A stretch of 64,000 bases of DNA from Lentinus brumalis (GCA_001792895.1 MARA01000064.1:1-64000); one strand, 5' to 3'. Positions 46,690 to 59,319 are shown, counted from the stretch's first letter. The notes: generated by a model from the letters alone, not told the origin. Numbers and translations are program-made.

Positions 46690-47758
46690 AGAGTGGCTCG
46701 GGCGTCCTGGCGTACGAAACGTACGTACGACGGTGCTGGACGATCCAATACCACCCCGAAGGAGTTGGCGCGGTCACCATACCGACAGCAAGCGCAGCAT
46801 TGTAACAAATAGATATGCGTAGTGGCTTTGAGTAGCTAGGTAAGCGACAGACAGAAGCAGCGGATTGCGAGGCAAGAGGAGAGGGAGCAGGATCCTGAGC
46901 GCTTGCGCCTGTTTGGAATCGCTCGGCGTTAGAGTTACTGCATCGAGCGGCCGCCTCTTCCCGCCCAATCTCGCACGTCAAGGCGGGAGTCAATTAGCTG
47001 CCCTAGATGCACTCTCAACGCTTGGGCTTCGAGCATCTACTACAAGCTCTCTCGCTTGCATATCCGGTTCTCCGCTAAGCTCCAGACTACTCGGACAGAC
47101 TCAACGTCAAACTTGTTAGTGAGACATCATCAAGCTTTGCACGCTCGACGTTTATGGTCGCGGTTCAACGTTTCGCAGCTATCTATTGGTATTTATTAAC
47201 TTTCTTTGGTATAGACAGCTTGCTTACGTTGCTCTGTGATATAGAACCAGAGGAATACTCACGGGCCAAGAGCCACGCCGGCAGTTGCACGCGGGCTACG
47301 TGTGACCATTTCCACACTCGCACCAAATATCACGTAGGGCGGCCCCTCAGTCGGTTTGTTTTTCCCTGCTCATGATTGATCTGTTTGCACGGAGCACTGA
47401 CCCACACGTCTGATGACGGAACTTTACAGGTCACTGGCAGCAGCACATGTCGCTGTTTGCATTGTGAAATTCGGTCGGAAGGAATGGTCCTCAGCACTCT
47501 GTGCAATCTGTTACGAGCAACATCGGTGAGAAACACTCCTTGTCTACCGTGGGATTGAGAACCTGACAATGATGACCGCGTGTCGTGCAGCGCGCCCACA
47601 TCATACACCGCCCATCGCCCGCGGTGTGTCCCCTCCTCTCCTCCAACTCCTGTGCGATTGTCGTGCAGCGCGTCCATAGATACACCGCACATCGCCCGTA
47701 TCGTGTCTCCCCCTCTCCTGCAACTCCTGCGCGGTTGCGGCACTGGTGCTACTGCAAG
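46690..47758. other. Intergenic, no gene supported
   Basis: It includes a small duplication near 47580-47740 (TCGTGCAGCGCG(C/T)CCA...ACACCGC(C/A)CATCGCCCG), with copies about 75 bp apart, just upstream of the HET fusion gene. It may hold that gene's promoter and 5' leader. Confidence 0.4.
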
Positions 47759-50700
47759 ATGCCCTTCCACAGTTCGAGCCCTCCTCCGGCTTGGGAGATA
47801 TATGCCCACGAGCTTGGAGGACGGGGCTACGGGTACCCCATGTGGTATGCCGATCCCAGTAGCAAGTACGGCCATATTCACCTAGGCGATATCGGATACC
47901 TACAACGAGGTCGCTTCCATCTTCTGTTCAACTGCACACGTCCCCGGGAAGACGAATCACACAAGGCAAGAGGAGAACGCCTTCCAGATCTATTCGAGCC
48001 CTTCACATACGACGAGAACGCTGTTCAAGGGCCGCTACCCTGCATCACGGATAATGAACTCCACGCCCATCGCAAATCGAACAGCGAAGTAAAGGGAGAA
48101 CTCGGAGCAGGGTAGGTTTTCCCCATCATCTTGAGCATGACAACTCGAGATCTGACCATTTCCTCAGTCACTCAGGAGCCGCTGCCTTGGGAGGTGTCGC
48201 ACACAAAGCGGCAGACTACTCCAGAGCCTGGCTTCGTCTCCACCCTCCTGCTGAGCGGACGTTCCTCGACTGCGTAGGCGACATCGAGCAGTACATGGCC
48301 AAGCATTGCAGTACGTGGCTCAAGTCGTTCAAGGGACAGAAGCTGGCTCAGAAGGACATTCTGTTTGTTTACGGGTATACGACCACAACGGTGTGGAAGA
48401 CATATGCGTGGGGGAGGATCCGGAGAGAGGACGCGATCTCCTTGCGGCTCTTGGGCGAGTGTTTGGCGGGAGTTACAGCGAGGATTGGGTGCTTGGGTAA
48501 AACATCGCATTCGGTGAGCCCCATAACCAATAAAGGGCCCAGCGGCCGGAGCTTCGAAGAAGGCGATCGGTACCACCCAGACCAGTGCATCTTGATCGAT
48601 TTTGGCAAGACGAAATCTCGCCATGTCGTCGTTTACCGAGCGAAGACAGGCATGCAGCGCCTGACTAGTTTGCTCAGCCTCCTCTGCTGCCAACGGCCCG
48701 GTGCCCCACCTGCCACCATAGCAGAGCAAGATGTCGGAACGAGCGCATCTCCCACCGGTGCGGTTCCCGTTGTGGAAGCGGGGTCGCAGCCTGTCTCCAG
48801 CTTGCCCCTGCCCACTACGATCTCTGAGCAGTGTCCCACGTTGAACTCGCCTCCTCCGAGTCCTCCGCCTGCTGTGACGTCAAAGCTGCAGGCCACGCCC
48901 ACCTTACCTCCCCCTCCGCTACATCGGAGCAGCATGCCGTGCCGAGCGCATCGTCGTCCACTCCCCTACCCGCCACAACATTGGAAGAGCGGCATGCCGC
49001 GCCGAGTTCCCTTCACACCGATGCTTCGCCCGTTGTGGCATCAGAGCAGGAGGCAGCACTCAGTTCGCATCTGCTCGCCTCAACATCAGAGGTGGCTATT
49101 GCTATGAGCACATCTCCTTCCGATTTTCCACCCACTGTAGAGCAACCGCCTGCACCTGGCAGCTTACCTCCCTCTGCTGCGACAGAGCAGCATACTACCA
49201 CGAGGGCGTCTCCTTCCGGCCCACCGCCCACTGGAACAGAAGGCTCAGAGCAGCCCGCATACAGCTTACCTATGCTCTCCGAGATGCACGAAACACAGCC
49301 TTCTACTGGGAGCGCACCGGTACGTCAAATGTCGCCCAAGGCGGCGTCATTCCTCCTTATTAGACCCTACTCATCTCCGATGGTCTCTATAGGGTAAGCG
49401 GGCAACGAAGCGGCTGCGTCGCCGGCGGCCTGGTATACAACAGTATGATCCTACCAACGACCTACTCGACTACATCCTACTGGTCAGTAATGACAACTCA
49501 TCTAACCGCAAGTTCTCACTCTGCAGTTGGAACATAGCACTCGACTGTCAATGTCGCCTATGTCTCATATGAAGACCTATATCCACTCGTCGTTGTGAGT
49601 AAATTTGTACACATCGACGAGATACTGTGTGGACGGTAACCGCCTATCATACAGGACGGACGCTTGCCCAGGGACATCATCGCTGCCGCAGAAGCACGTT
49701 CTCTCCCGGTCGTCGTGATAGGTGGTGGTAAGTGACACTTGATTCAGACGTCCTTGATACTGAGCTCAGGGTCTTTCCAGTCAGTCGCATCGACCCACAG
49801 GTACTTTTCCGTAGTCCGTCATCTCTTCCGGACTCGGAATCCACCCATCCAGAGCCCGACATCTCTACCGCACCGTTAGAGGATGCTGTAGCTTCCGATG
49901 TACCTAGCAACCTCGAGGCTTCTTCGTCTTCGCTCCAGCAGAGCACATGGATCCCTGGGGCAGTGCCTGTGGAAATCGACCAAGGACATATCAATATCCC
50001 TCCGCTGAGTCCGGGCAACACACCTTTGCGCGTTCAAGTGGGCCCCATCGACGCTGGAACTATTTCCACTCCAGAATTTGTACAGGATATGACACCGACT
50101 CTGTCGGTCACGATATCACACACGCATGCTACACCCGTGTCCTCGGATGTTCAACCCGTTGCTACACCGACTGAGGACATCAAGGGCCCTGATGAACAGG
50201 GCGGGACTCGTTTGACTGTAGCTCAGCCCGAGCAGGGCATGCTGACGACAAACAACTCCGATGTGGACCCGCCTCCGCTGGAGGCCGTTACTCCCGCCAT
50301 CATCATACCGAGCTCAACACCGCCGGTGCACTCGGACGACCCTGTCACTTTACCATCGGAGAAAATCGCACACACTGAACCTACAAGCAACGAGAACACG
50401 GCGGCTGCGACAGAGGTCGACCCTCCCGACAACGACATGACAGAATCGCGCTCTACGCCGGTCCGTCGGCATAGTAGCCCCGTTGCTACATCGACAGAGG
50501 CTATCAGCGTGTCTGATGAACACCGCGACGTCCTTATTGAGGCTCCTTCGGCTTTCGTACAACGAAGGATGTCGAGGACCTACGACGATCGTGCCATAAC
50601 ATTGAGGTCCGCTGGCGCAACGGTCGAGGCACTGATTCGAGAACGAGCGGGGAGGCTCATGGAGACTCCAGCACGCGGTGAGTGACATGACCTCTCAGTT

Positions 50701-52114
50701 GGTACTTCGGCGACGCTCAAGGAGCTGATGTTTACTTTCATACCTGCGCGCATTCAGGCTCCGGTCCCATATGGCTGTTGAACACTGCTCGGGGTGAACT
50801 CCAATACTTCGAGTCTCAGCCTCCGGCTGTGTATGCGGTCTTCTCCGGGTCGCACGCCTGGGGTGACCATGCCGAGGAGATGATATTTCCAGATCTCCAG
50901 AGTCTGCAACAGACGTGCGCCGAGACAGGGACCTCTCCTCTCGATCATTTTCCGCCAATGATGCGATCTGCCTGCGGGCTCGCGGAGAGTCATGGCATCG
51001 AGTGGATATGGATGGACTTTGCGTGTATCGACACCAACAACACAGCAGAGCTCGCCCAGGCCATCACTCAAATGTATGACATCTACGCAAAGGCGACGGT
51101 TTGCTACGCCTTTCTGAAGGATGTTCCCACCCCCTCGTCCCGGCGGCATGCACCGAATGACGCTTTGCCCTCATTTGTGCGGAGCAAATGGCACCGTTCC
51201 ATGTGGACTCTGCAAGCACTTCTTGCACCAGATCTCGTCGTCTTCGTCTCCAGTACTTGGAGTGTCCTGGGCACTAAGTCAGATTACGCTGCAACTTTGG
51301 CAGCCATCACGGACATTCCCATCCCGGTATTACAATGTGCGCAGCCGCTCAGTGAGATCTGCGTGGGCCGCCGAATGTCATGGGCTGCAAAGCGAGGACC
51401 AGGCCGCTACGAGGACGAAGCTTACTGCTTACTTGGTGTCTTCGGCGTCACCATGCCTATCCTCTACGGAGAGGGTCGAATGGCTTTTGTGCGACTTCAG
51501 GAGGAATTGATGAGACGTACACCGGACCCAACATTGTTTGCTTGGGGCGACGTCTACCGTTTCGTACCAGGTATGCGTGTCGCATTCGAGGAGCACGGCC
51601 AGGATCATATGCAGGACTCGTTCTTGCTTGCTCCTACGCCCGATCACTTCGAGCATTCAGGTTGTATGCAACTAATAAATGTGAGTCACCGTCTATGTTG
51701 ACGATGCAAGAGGTATCTGAACCAGATTTTTGTGCGCAGGGACCAAGACCCAAGTATCTCCCTCCGGGAGACCTCAGATTCTCGCAGACGCCGTCCGGCA
51801 TCCTGGCTCACATTCCGATCCTTAAGCTGCACGCCACCGGATTGACACTAGGACTTCTCCCGGGGACGTACAACTCGGATAAGTATCCTGTGGCTCTGCT
51901 CCTCACGCGGTGTACCACATCCGTGAGCAGCAAGATTGTCACTTACGACATTGGGGCCCGTCCGGTGCATAGAACGAGCGCGAGTGAAGTTCCTCGTCTG
52001 GTCTACCTAGACCCAGATTTCATGGCCTCTCTGATGCTGCTGGATCGCTCGCTATGGGCGATTGGCTGGAAGAGGTTTACATGGCAGAGTGTATACCTCC
52101 GTCTCACTTCTTGA
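47759..52114 (+). CDS. Family G - HET fusion protein, 1286 aa
   Basis: Nine exons, all in phase: 47759-48111, 48168-48873, 48933-49319, 49393-49482, 49538-49594, 49655-49727, 49781-50677, 50758-51680 and 51740-52114. Residues 1-300 are the G domain (LGDIGYLQRGRFHLLFNC, DILFVYGYTTTTVW, DQCILIDFGKTKSRH). A Pro/Ser/Thr linker follows, then the C-terminal G module (YEDLYPL, DGRLPRDIIAAAEARSLPVV), a second Ser/Thr-rich linker, and from about 855 a HET domain: IWLLNTARGELQYFE, WIWMDFACIDTNN (about 937), WHRSMWTLQALLAPDLVVFV and DEAYCLLGVFGVTMPILYGE (about 1074). A conserved C-terminal extension ends at 1286. HET domains trigger cell death in fungal incompatibility. A sensor role for the G part is inferred. 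Exon 1 (353 nt) and the 57- and 73-nt exons match the gene at 61940. Confidence 0.85.
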
Positions 52115-52546
52115 ATGGGGTAGTATAAGTATACGCACAGTGGTCTGTAGATTTCCTCCTTTCCTCTACTAATATGTGTCGGTCAACGAAGTCCTCGAGT
52201 AGATGTAAGGGTATACCGTATTTATAAGACCCATATCTATTAGGACTCGCTTCTAAGCCGTCTGTCTCTTGGATAAGGGTGAGAGCGGCGGTGCCGGACT
52301 GCCGGTCGCCGGCTCGGACAGCCGCCGCTGCACTCACACTGTCAAAGGATGTTCTTCTTTTAACAACGTGATGGGCAGCTTCCCACCGTCGACCTTGTCG
52401 AAGCTGACAATGAGGTGTACAGGTACCGGTAGGCATGACATTGCAGTCACTTATGTAACACAGTAAAGCTGTCGCTCATCGTGCGGGATTGCTTCCCAGT
52501 TCTTTCCGTGCCACGCCGTCCTCACTCAACTAATACGCTGCTTGGG
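52115..52546. other. Short intergenic between two HET fusion genes
   Basis: About 430 bp holding the 3' end of one gene and the promoter of the next, on the same strand. No TATA box is obvious. Confidence 0.5.
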
Positions 52547-55007
52547 ATGTCGTTTACACGCTCGCTCTGCGATCTCTACGCAAAGGAGCTTTGTGGGATG
52601 GGTCACGGGTATCCTCTCTGGCATCCCGACCCTCGCCCAACGTGCGGCGACTCGGAGGTGCAGCTTGGCGACATCGGATACTTGGATCAAGGCCGATTCC
52701 ACCTGCTCTTCAACTGCACGCGTTCCAGGTACGACCAGTCTCACATGGCAAGACGAGAGCTGCTTCCCACCAAGTTCGATCCATTCTATTATGATGTGAA
52801 TTGGGTCCACAGCTCGTCGGAGACGACAATGTCTGCAGAGGTCAGAACTGGGTGAGTCTCTCCTTTATATCTCGAGCCTGGTTATGCTCGTCCTGAACTT
52901 CGATCTAGACCCTCGAGAGCTTTCGATTCACTGGATGTCCATACACAGTCAGTACCCACAACTTCTCTTCGCATAGGCACCCCCGCTCGCAGGACGTTGT
53001 TGCTGTGTCAACACCATATCGAACAGTACATGGCGCGGTACTGCGGTGTATGGCTCCAGTCCTACCAGTCTGATGGAATTCTATTGGCTCAAAAGGACAT
53101 TGTGTTTGTGTGCGGTTTTACAACAACGACCACGTGGGAAGTATCCACATGGAGGAGGGAGAAACTCGGACGCGAAGGGCTGTACCCGGTTGGCATCCTC
53201 GAGGAGTGTCTGGGACGAGTAGCCGCGGCGATCAGTTGCGGTACTAGTCGACACTCTTCTGAGTCTGCGGTGTGTCCGGTTATCAACGCTGGTCCGGAGG
53301 GCCGGACGCTTGCGGATGGTGGTCAGTACAAGTCCGACCAATACATCTTCCTGGACTTGGGCAAGACGAAGACTCGCCATGTCCTTGCTCTGAGGATGCG
53401 GATGAGTTTACAGCCCCGATTCTATCCAAGTCTACTTCGTCTGCCTTCCTTCCTGCCTTTCCGGTTTCTTGCGCGACAATTGGCAATTGAACACCCCACA
53501 ATCCTTGCCACTTCTAGTTTGCACCCCTCTGATAGGGCCCGAGGTTCGTAAATCCAGAGGTCATACACTACCTTCGTGCTGACGCTCCGGCTCCGTTGGT
53601 GGACAGTCTCCGGCCCCATATGGCTATTGAATACTGCTCGAGCCGAGCTCTCCTACTTCGAATCCCTGGCTCCCCCATACGCTGCCTTCTCGCACGTGTG
53701 GAACAATACCGGCATGATGTCGTTTCAAGAAGTCGAGAAGCTGCGGATTGAATGTACCGAGACTGGTGCTACACCTCGCGACCTCGTCTCATCGACGCTG
53801 CAGTGCGCCTGCGTGCTCGCCGAGAGCGACGGGTACGAGTGGATCTGGATGGACTGCTGCTGCATCGACCGCTCCAGCTCTGCGGAACTGTCGGAGACTA
53901 TCAACAGGATGTACGACATCTACGCAGGGGCCGCGATTTGCTATGCATACATGCGAGACGTGAGCACCATGGGCGGTGAAGCATACTCAAGCGGAGATAT
54001 GGAGTCTCCTCTCTCGTCCCAATCCTCATTCGCACAGAGCACATGGCACCGCTGCGTATGGTCCCTCCAAGCGCTTCTTGCACCACGACTCGTCGTCTTC
54101 GTCTCCAACACCTGGAATGTTTTGGGCACCAAGATCGACTATGCTACAGCGCTGGAGACTATCACTGGCATCCCGGCATCAGTACTGCGATCCGAGCAGC
54201 CAGTTAGTGAGATCTGTGTCGGCCGCCGCTTGTCGTGGGCTGCAAAGCGGCGGGCGACCCGAGTCGAGGACGAGGCCTACTGCCTGCTTGGTATCATGGG
54301 GGTCACCATGCCTATCATCTACGGAGAGGGTCGTAGAGCGTTCAAGAGGCTCCAGGAGGCGATCATGATGCGTTCCCCGGACACCACCCTGTTCGCCTGG
54401 GGAAATGTCTATACTTCCCCTCATGCGAATCGCAGCGCCGACCATGCAGAGTACTCATTCCTATTCGCCGCTCAGCCCGGATTGTTTGGGGATGTGGATA
54501 GGCTGAAGATCGTATATGTGAGTTATTTCAAGAGTCTTGAACCTATGTTCGTGACTGACTGTCATGTTATTGAAGGAGAACGATCAGTGCAGACCGACCT
54601 ATATCCCACCAGGAGTTCCCAGATTTTCCTCCACACCGTACGGTGTCCTCGCTCATATACCCATCCTCAAGTTATCAACCTTGGGGCTGACGCTAGGGCT
54701 CCTCCCGGGGGCGTATTCCAGTACTAGTAGCGGTGACACGGGGAGGCATCCCGTGGCTCTACTGCTTACCCTGTGTATGGAGGGCACCTTGAGCTCCGAG
54801 CACGTCACGTACAATGTCGGCATCCATCTGGATTCTGCTGAGCGACCCACCGTGGGTGATCATGTTGATCGGGACTGGCGCGACCACCGTCGCCTTGTGT
54901 ATCTCGACCCGGAGTTCATCGCCGCCGCATCGCCCTCATCCAAGTACGGGTACAAGTCACGCCTCTCCGCTGGATGGCAAGATGTATACCTCCGAAATGC
55001 CCCTTGA
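52547..55007 (+). CDS. Family G - HET fusion protein, short-linker form, 760 aa
   Basis: Four exons in phase: 52547-52851, 52909-53543, 53607-54517 and 54576-55007. The G domain has GHGYPLWHPDP, LGDIGYLDQGRFHLLFNC, IEQYMARYCGVWLQSY, DIVFVCGFTTTTTW and DQYIFLDLGKTKTRH. The YEDLYPL module and Ser/Thr linkers of the neighbour at 47759 are missing, and HET starts at about residue 314. HET landmarks: IWLLNTARAELSYFE, YAAFSHVW, WIWMDCCCIDRSS, WHRCVWSLQALLAPRLVVFV and DEAYCLLGIMGVTMPIIYGE. The C-terminal extension is shared with the neighbour. The YAAFSHVW motif is canonical here, where the neighbour has VFSGSHAW. This looks like a tandem duplicate that differs in linker length and HET sequence. Confidence 0.85.
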
Positions 55008-55445
55008 TAGACAAGCCCAAATTACAGTGACTCTTGTGCGACGCAGCATGAGACTAAAGCACCTTAAGTACCCGGCCCACCAGTTCATATCTTTCCCTAT
55101 GTACTGAGTGTATGAAGTCGCCGAGATGATGATATATGACATTTATGACAATCCATCTTGCTGAGTGCATGCTACCTGTGTGATGACAAATATCTGATGC
55201 ACATTGAGTAGTCGCCATTAAGTGCGAGATACGCGCTCAGGTCGTTCAAGAAGGCGTAGCCACTACTTATGTTACGTGAATGATACGTCGACCTCTGACG
55301 GTTGTCGCTTTGAGATCTTGGACCGTCAAGACCTCTCCCTTCGAAGCGAGGACCGCGAAGCCTTCCGGGCCGTCTTGGGAGCCTGTAGAAGGATCACAAG
55401 GTGAGTACACACCATCGTCCCGCTACTGTTGTTAATATGCCTTGA

Positions 55446-56783
55446 GTGCATACATACCTTCTTCACCTGTATTGCGCAACGTTCTCCACGTCCACCACTC
55501 TTAGTGGCTGTGGGGCCCTCAAGGCCCTGTCTGAGGTGATCAGCCAGCCCAACGGCGACCAAGCATGCGAGGAGCTCACCGGCCGCTACTACTCTATCAT
55601 CCCGCACGTCTTTAAGGGTCGGCGGCCCATCGCGATCAACACGATCGAGCAGCTTAAGAAGGAGCTCGAGCTCGTCGATGCGCTTGGCGACATGCAGGTC
55701 GCTTCGAAGCTCAGCATCTCGTCGTCGATCCCGAAGGATGCGAACGGAAACCTGGTGAACCCACTCGACGCGCACTTCCGCTCTCTGGAGCTGGCGACGA
55801 AGGGGCCCATTGCGCACGAAAGCAAGGAGTTCGGCTCGTTGCAGGGGTATGCGCGCGATACACGGGTGTTGCAGGCGTTCCGGGTGGAGAGGTATGTCAC
55901 GTCCGTCACCCGTGTTGGCGTGAATGTCGTCATGACGCTGCTCGGTCGGGTCTATGTAGGGAGGTCGAGACAAAGGCGTGGAACAAGGCCGGGTATGGGG
56001 AGGCTGCGGAGGGAAATCGGCTTTTGCTCTGGCATGGCGCGCGTACGACGAGATTTGCGGGGATTCTCAAGCAGGGTCTCCGCATCGCGCCGCCGCAAGG
56101 TGAGCCACTTCGCTCTCGGCTCAGGACTTCGAGCATAGGTTGACATCGTGTCTAGCTCCCGTCACTGGTTATATGTTCGGCAAGGGTGTCTACTTTGCAG
56201 ACGTCAGTTCATCTGTATACGTGTGTGTTAACTTGCTCACTGTCTCCGCCCACAGACGTTGTTCAGGTCCGAGAACCACTGCCACGCTAAGTGAGTCGTC
56301 TTTCCCTACTTCTCTGGGCTGTTCGCTAACGGCGTCACCCAGTCTGAGCGACAACACCGGTCTGCTCCTGCTCTGCGAAGTGCTCGTGAAGCCGTTCTAC
56401 GAGCAATATCAGACGAACTACAACGCTGACCACGACTGCAAGAAGGCAGGCAAAAAGTGAGCCGCCTTCTCTCCATCCGTCCTGTGCCTCAAGCTCACCG
56501 CTTTGCTACCCCGAGATCCACGAAGGGCTTGGGTCGCACCCAGCCCGCGGACTGGCAGGACTGCGGTGACGCGCTCGAACACCCCGACCTGCGCGGCTGC
56601 CACATGCCCACCCTTGATCCCGGTAAGGACGTCACCGATACGCAAATGAACCTGCAGTACAACGAGGTGTGTTACTCGAGTTTTCTCTCTGGTTGGCGAG
56701 TGTTGCTGACGGTGGTGTAGTACGTCGTTTACGACCCCTCGCAGATCAGGATGCGGTACCTGCTGATGGTGAAGATGCAGTAG
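55446..56783 (+). CDS. Poly(ADP-ribose) polymerase: regulatory and catalytic domains, N-terminus missing
   Basis: Coding from the helical PARP regulatory domain ([37 protein letters not shown]) through a complete catalytic domain. Exons after the first are 55960-56099, 56156-56202, 56256-56290, 56343-56456, 56516-56666 and 56721-56783; all keep phase. The H-Y-E triad is present: [24 protein letters not shown] and [18 protein letters not shown]. It should transfer ADP-ribose from NAD+. The usual upstream BRCT/WGR domains are absent: the HET gene ends at 55007 and no ATG opens this frame. A possible extra exon ends at about 55400 (AFRAVLGACRRIT, GTGAGT donor, phase-compatible with an acceptor near 55511). 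It may be a 5'-truncated copy or use an unseen start. Confidence 0.8.
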
Positions 56784-56789
56784 CTGCGA

Positions 56790-58735
56790 CTTATATATAT
56801 GCGGTTCGTTTGAGTCAACAGGCGGAGGAAATTGCGTACTAGATATTGTACTAGGTTTTGACGTGCGTTGCTAGCGGTGTGTACAACTTGAATGACAAGG
56901 TCGAGTGATGTTGAATGCCATGAAGGCTGCCCGGCGTCAATGCTTCCATATACGAATGATGACGTCAGCACAACGCAATGGGCAACGGTTGTTCCACGGT
57001 CTGTCTATCCCACCCATCTTCGGAACACGAGCGTAGAGTGCAATCTAGACGAATACTTACATGACTCTCATGTCCGTCCCTTCCGTGAACGTTCCGTTTG
57101 GTGCCTAGGTAGGTAAGTTGTGCTGCGTACCAAGTTCCATTGTGACACTCACAAAACGTTCTTTCTCCCGGCATGTCTCAGGCACATGTCTACATTGGTG
57201 AACAATCAGTCAGTGTGCGTCGTGCCTCCGGGATTTTCGAAGCCGATCAACGCTCTGCTGTCATCAGCTTAACTTCACAGCACCGGAGGTAAGCCATTTT
57301 CCTCTCAACAATGGGCTAGCATCCGCAGAATGCAAAACGTCCGAGTCGACCTTGATTCGGAAGCATGGCCACCCTTGCGAGAGAGGCTGGTACTTGCTGG
57401 CACTAGTTCTATGCACTCACGGTCATGCAATCAGTCTGCCATATTGTTGCATGATGTATAGCTCCCATAGTTGTGTACACTATTGGCATGCATTCCAGAC
57501 GGTCATCCGAGGCCGCTTACGACTCGAAGCAGTGCCGCCCCGTTTGCCACAGCTCTACTCAACCACGGACGGGCCATATCTCCGGGGACATATCTTCATG
57601 TGAGTGGGATTATAGGTGAACTCTGGATGCAATTACGAGGACTGATCGTAGCATCCATGCCGACGCTTGTTGACAGCTTCATCAGCTCGTGCTCTTTGCT
57701 CAGCAGCGAGCCGGAGATTTTCCGCTGCCTGGGCCGACCCTACGATCATCTAGCACCGCGACTTTTTGTCATAAGGCAGATCACACTGCGTGCCGCCCTA
57801 AAGGCAATTCCATATGCAAGCCCGAAAAGTCGTCTCGATCGACGGTCAAGCCGCTCACTCTCAATCCTGTGTCCCTTCACGGTCGGCCGTCGGAAAGGCT
57901 ACTGCTTCTACGCCAATTGGCCCTGGCCCCTTGTCTGCCTGCTTGCAGGTCAGTGCGTCAACATCCCAAGGGTGATATTCGTGTTCGTGACCCACACGCC
58001 TCCTCCACAGCCAGGTAAGTATGCTTCACTGTTACCCGGACGTCGCTCAGTGCGGTAGTGCCTCATCTCGCGCATAAACCTCACCGAGACCTATTTTGGC
58101 AGGCGCTGTCTATGAAGCCTTCTCAAGGCTATGAGCGGGCTCCGCTGCCCGTCGGACGACTTCGATCTCTCTTTTTCGTGCCTCCGTGCCATACACTGGG
58201 TGGTCCGCCGTTCCGGATGGTTGCCGTCATTCTGACATCGTGCAGGTATAGCGGGCGCGGCTAGAGCACAACCAGAATCGAGGCTATCTGGCTGCAGCCG
58301 GGCCGCCACGGTCGCTAACTGCAAGCAATATGGGCCGCGTCGCTGCTGAAATCCCAGCTTGGTCCATTATACTGTGTAAGCACAGGATTTATTCGAATTA
58401 CCCTGCAACACTGAGTGTATCGTGCGGATACTGTAGATATATCTGCGGTCCGAGACGACAACAAAGGCCATCGAGGTCGACCGGTGCGTTCCCCGACCAT
58501 CGCGTCCTGCCACTGCATTCATTTGATACCGCTGCGCCATGTACTCGTACTGACGACATCCCGTAGAAGATCGCACGCTGTCCAATATCCGTTGTTTCTT
58601 GAACCACCTAGGGCAGCGCTCGCCGCGGTGCTAAGGCGAAGGCTGGGGGGCCCGAGCGGACTCGACCCCCGCACACGTTCATGGTGGTTGACGAACAGCA
58701 TGCGGCCTGTTTCAACAAGGCACGCACTATCGGAG
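56790..58735. other. Gene-free stretch
   Basis: About 1.9 kb between the PARP gene and the secreted-protein gene. Several frames stay open (57471-58058) but none has recognisable motifs or good splice pairs. Confidence 0.4.
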
Positions 58736-58744
58736 CATAAAAGG
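58736..58744 (+). promoter_or_regulatory. TATA box of the small secreted protein gene
   Basis: CATAAAAGG lies about 70 bp upstream of the ATG at 58813, a normal distance for a fungal gene with a short leader. Confidence 0.6.
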
Positions 58745-58812
58745 CAGACAAGCTCGAGGGAGAACGTCAGTTCCAATCCCCGGGAACTACCAGCCAAGTT
58801 ACCGCATTCACC

Positions 58813-59318
58813 ATGCAGTTCACCAGCAAGTTCACCGCTCTCGCCTTCGCCGTCGTCGCTGCCACGGTCTCTCCAGTGACCGCGACGCCGGTAAGTCCTC
58901 TCCCTCACTTCGAGGAGCCTGAACGACAGCTCATGCACCGTCTCACCCACAGATCGAGGCTAGCATCGTCACCACGGACGAGTTCCTGCAGTGGCTCGAC
59001 ACGACCGACGCCAACATCACCTACATCGGTGCTCCCATCAACCGCAACGCCCCGCGCTCCGCCGAGAACATCATGATCACCTACTGCAGCAGCCGCACCC
59101 AGAACGTGTGCGGCGGCGCCTGTACCGTGTACAACGGCGGCGCGACGTGCCTCTACGCTGCGGGCACGGTGTGCCTCGCTGCCACCGCCAACGTCGGCTT
59201 CTGCGACCGCCAGGGCTGCGGTGGGAGCTGCAACCAGCTCGCTAGCTGCGGAACCCGGCTCGACAACGGGTTCTGCTACACCCCGGGCACTCAGTCTATC
59301 ATCGTCCCGCCCTCCTAG
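58813..59318 (+). CDS. Small secreted cysteine-rich protein, 147 aa
   Basis: Two exons (58813-58890 and 58953-59318) joined by a 62-bp GTAAGT...CACAG intron. The N-terminus (MQFTSKFTALAFAVVAATVS) is a signal peptide, probably cut after TATP or the alanines before it. The mature part has ten cysteines, all in its second half, in a Gly-rich pattern (CGGACTVYNGG, CDRQGCGGSCNQL, CGTRLDNGFCYTPGT). An even number of cysteines suggests five disulfides and an extracellular protein. It resembles a family of small secreted proteins common in wood-decay basidiomycetes, without known function. It has a clear TATA box and looks like an ordinary expressed gene. Confidence 0.9.
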
Positions 59319-59319
59319 G

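Noticed and set aside
48831..49397. Separate gene in another frame inside the first HET fusion gene
   Set aside because: Two introns (48874-48932 and 49320-49392) bring this frame into the fusion gene in exact phase, so it is an internal linker exon.
57471..58058. 195-codon plus-strand frame
   Set aside because: No recognisable motif and no flanking splice signals. The frame is one of two open by chance over the same DNA.
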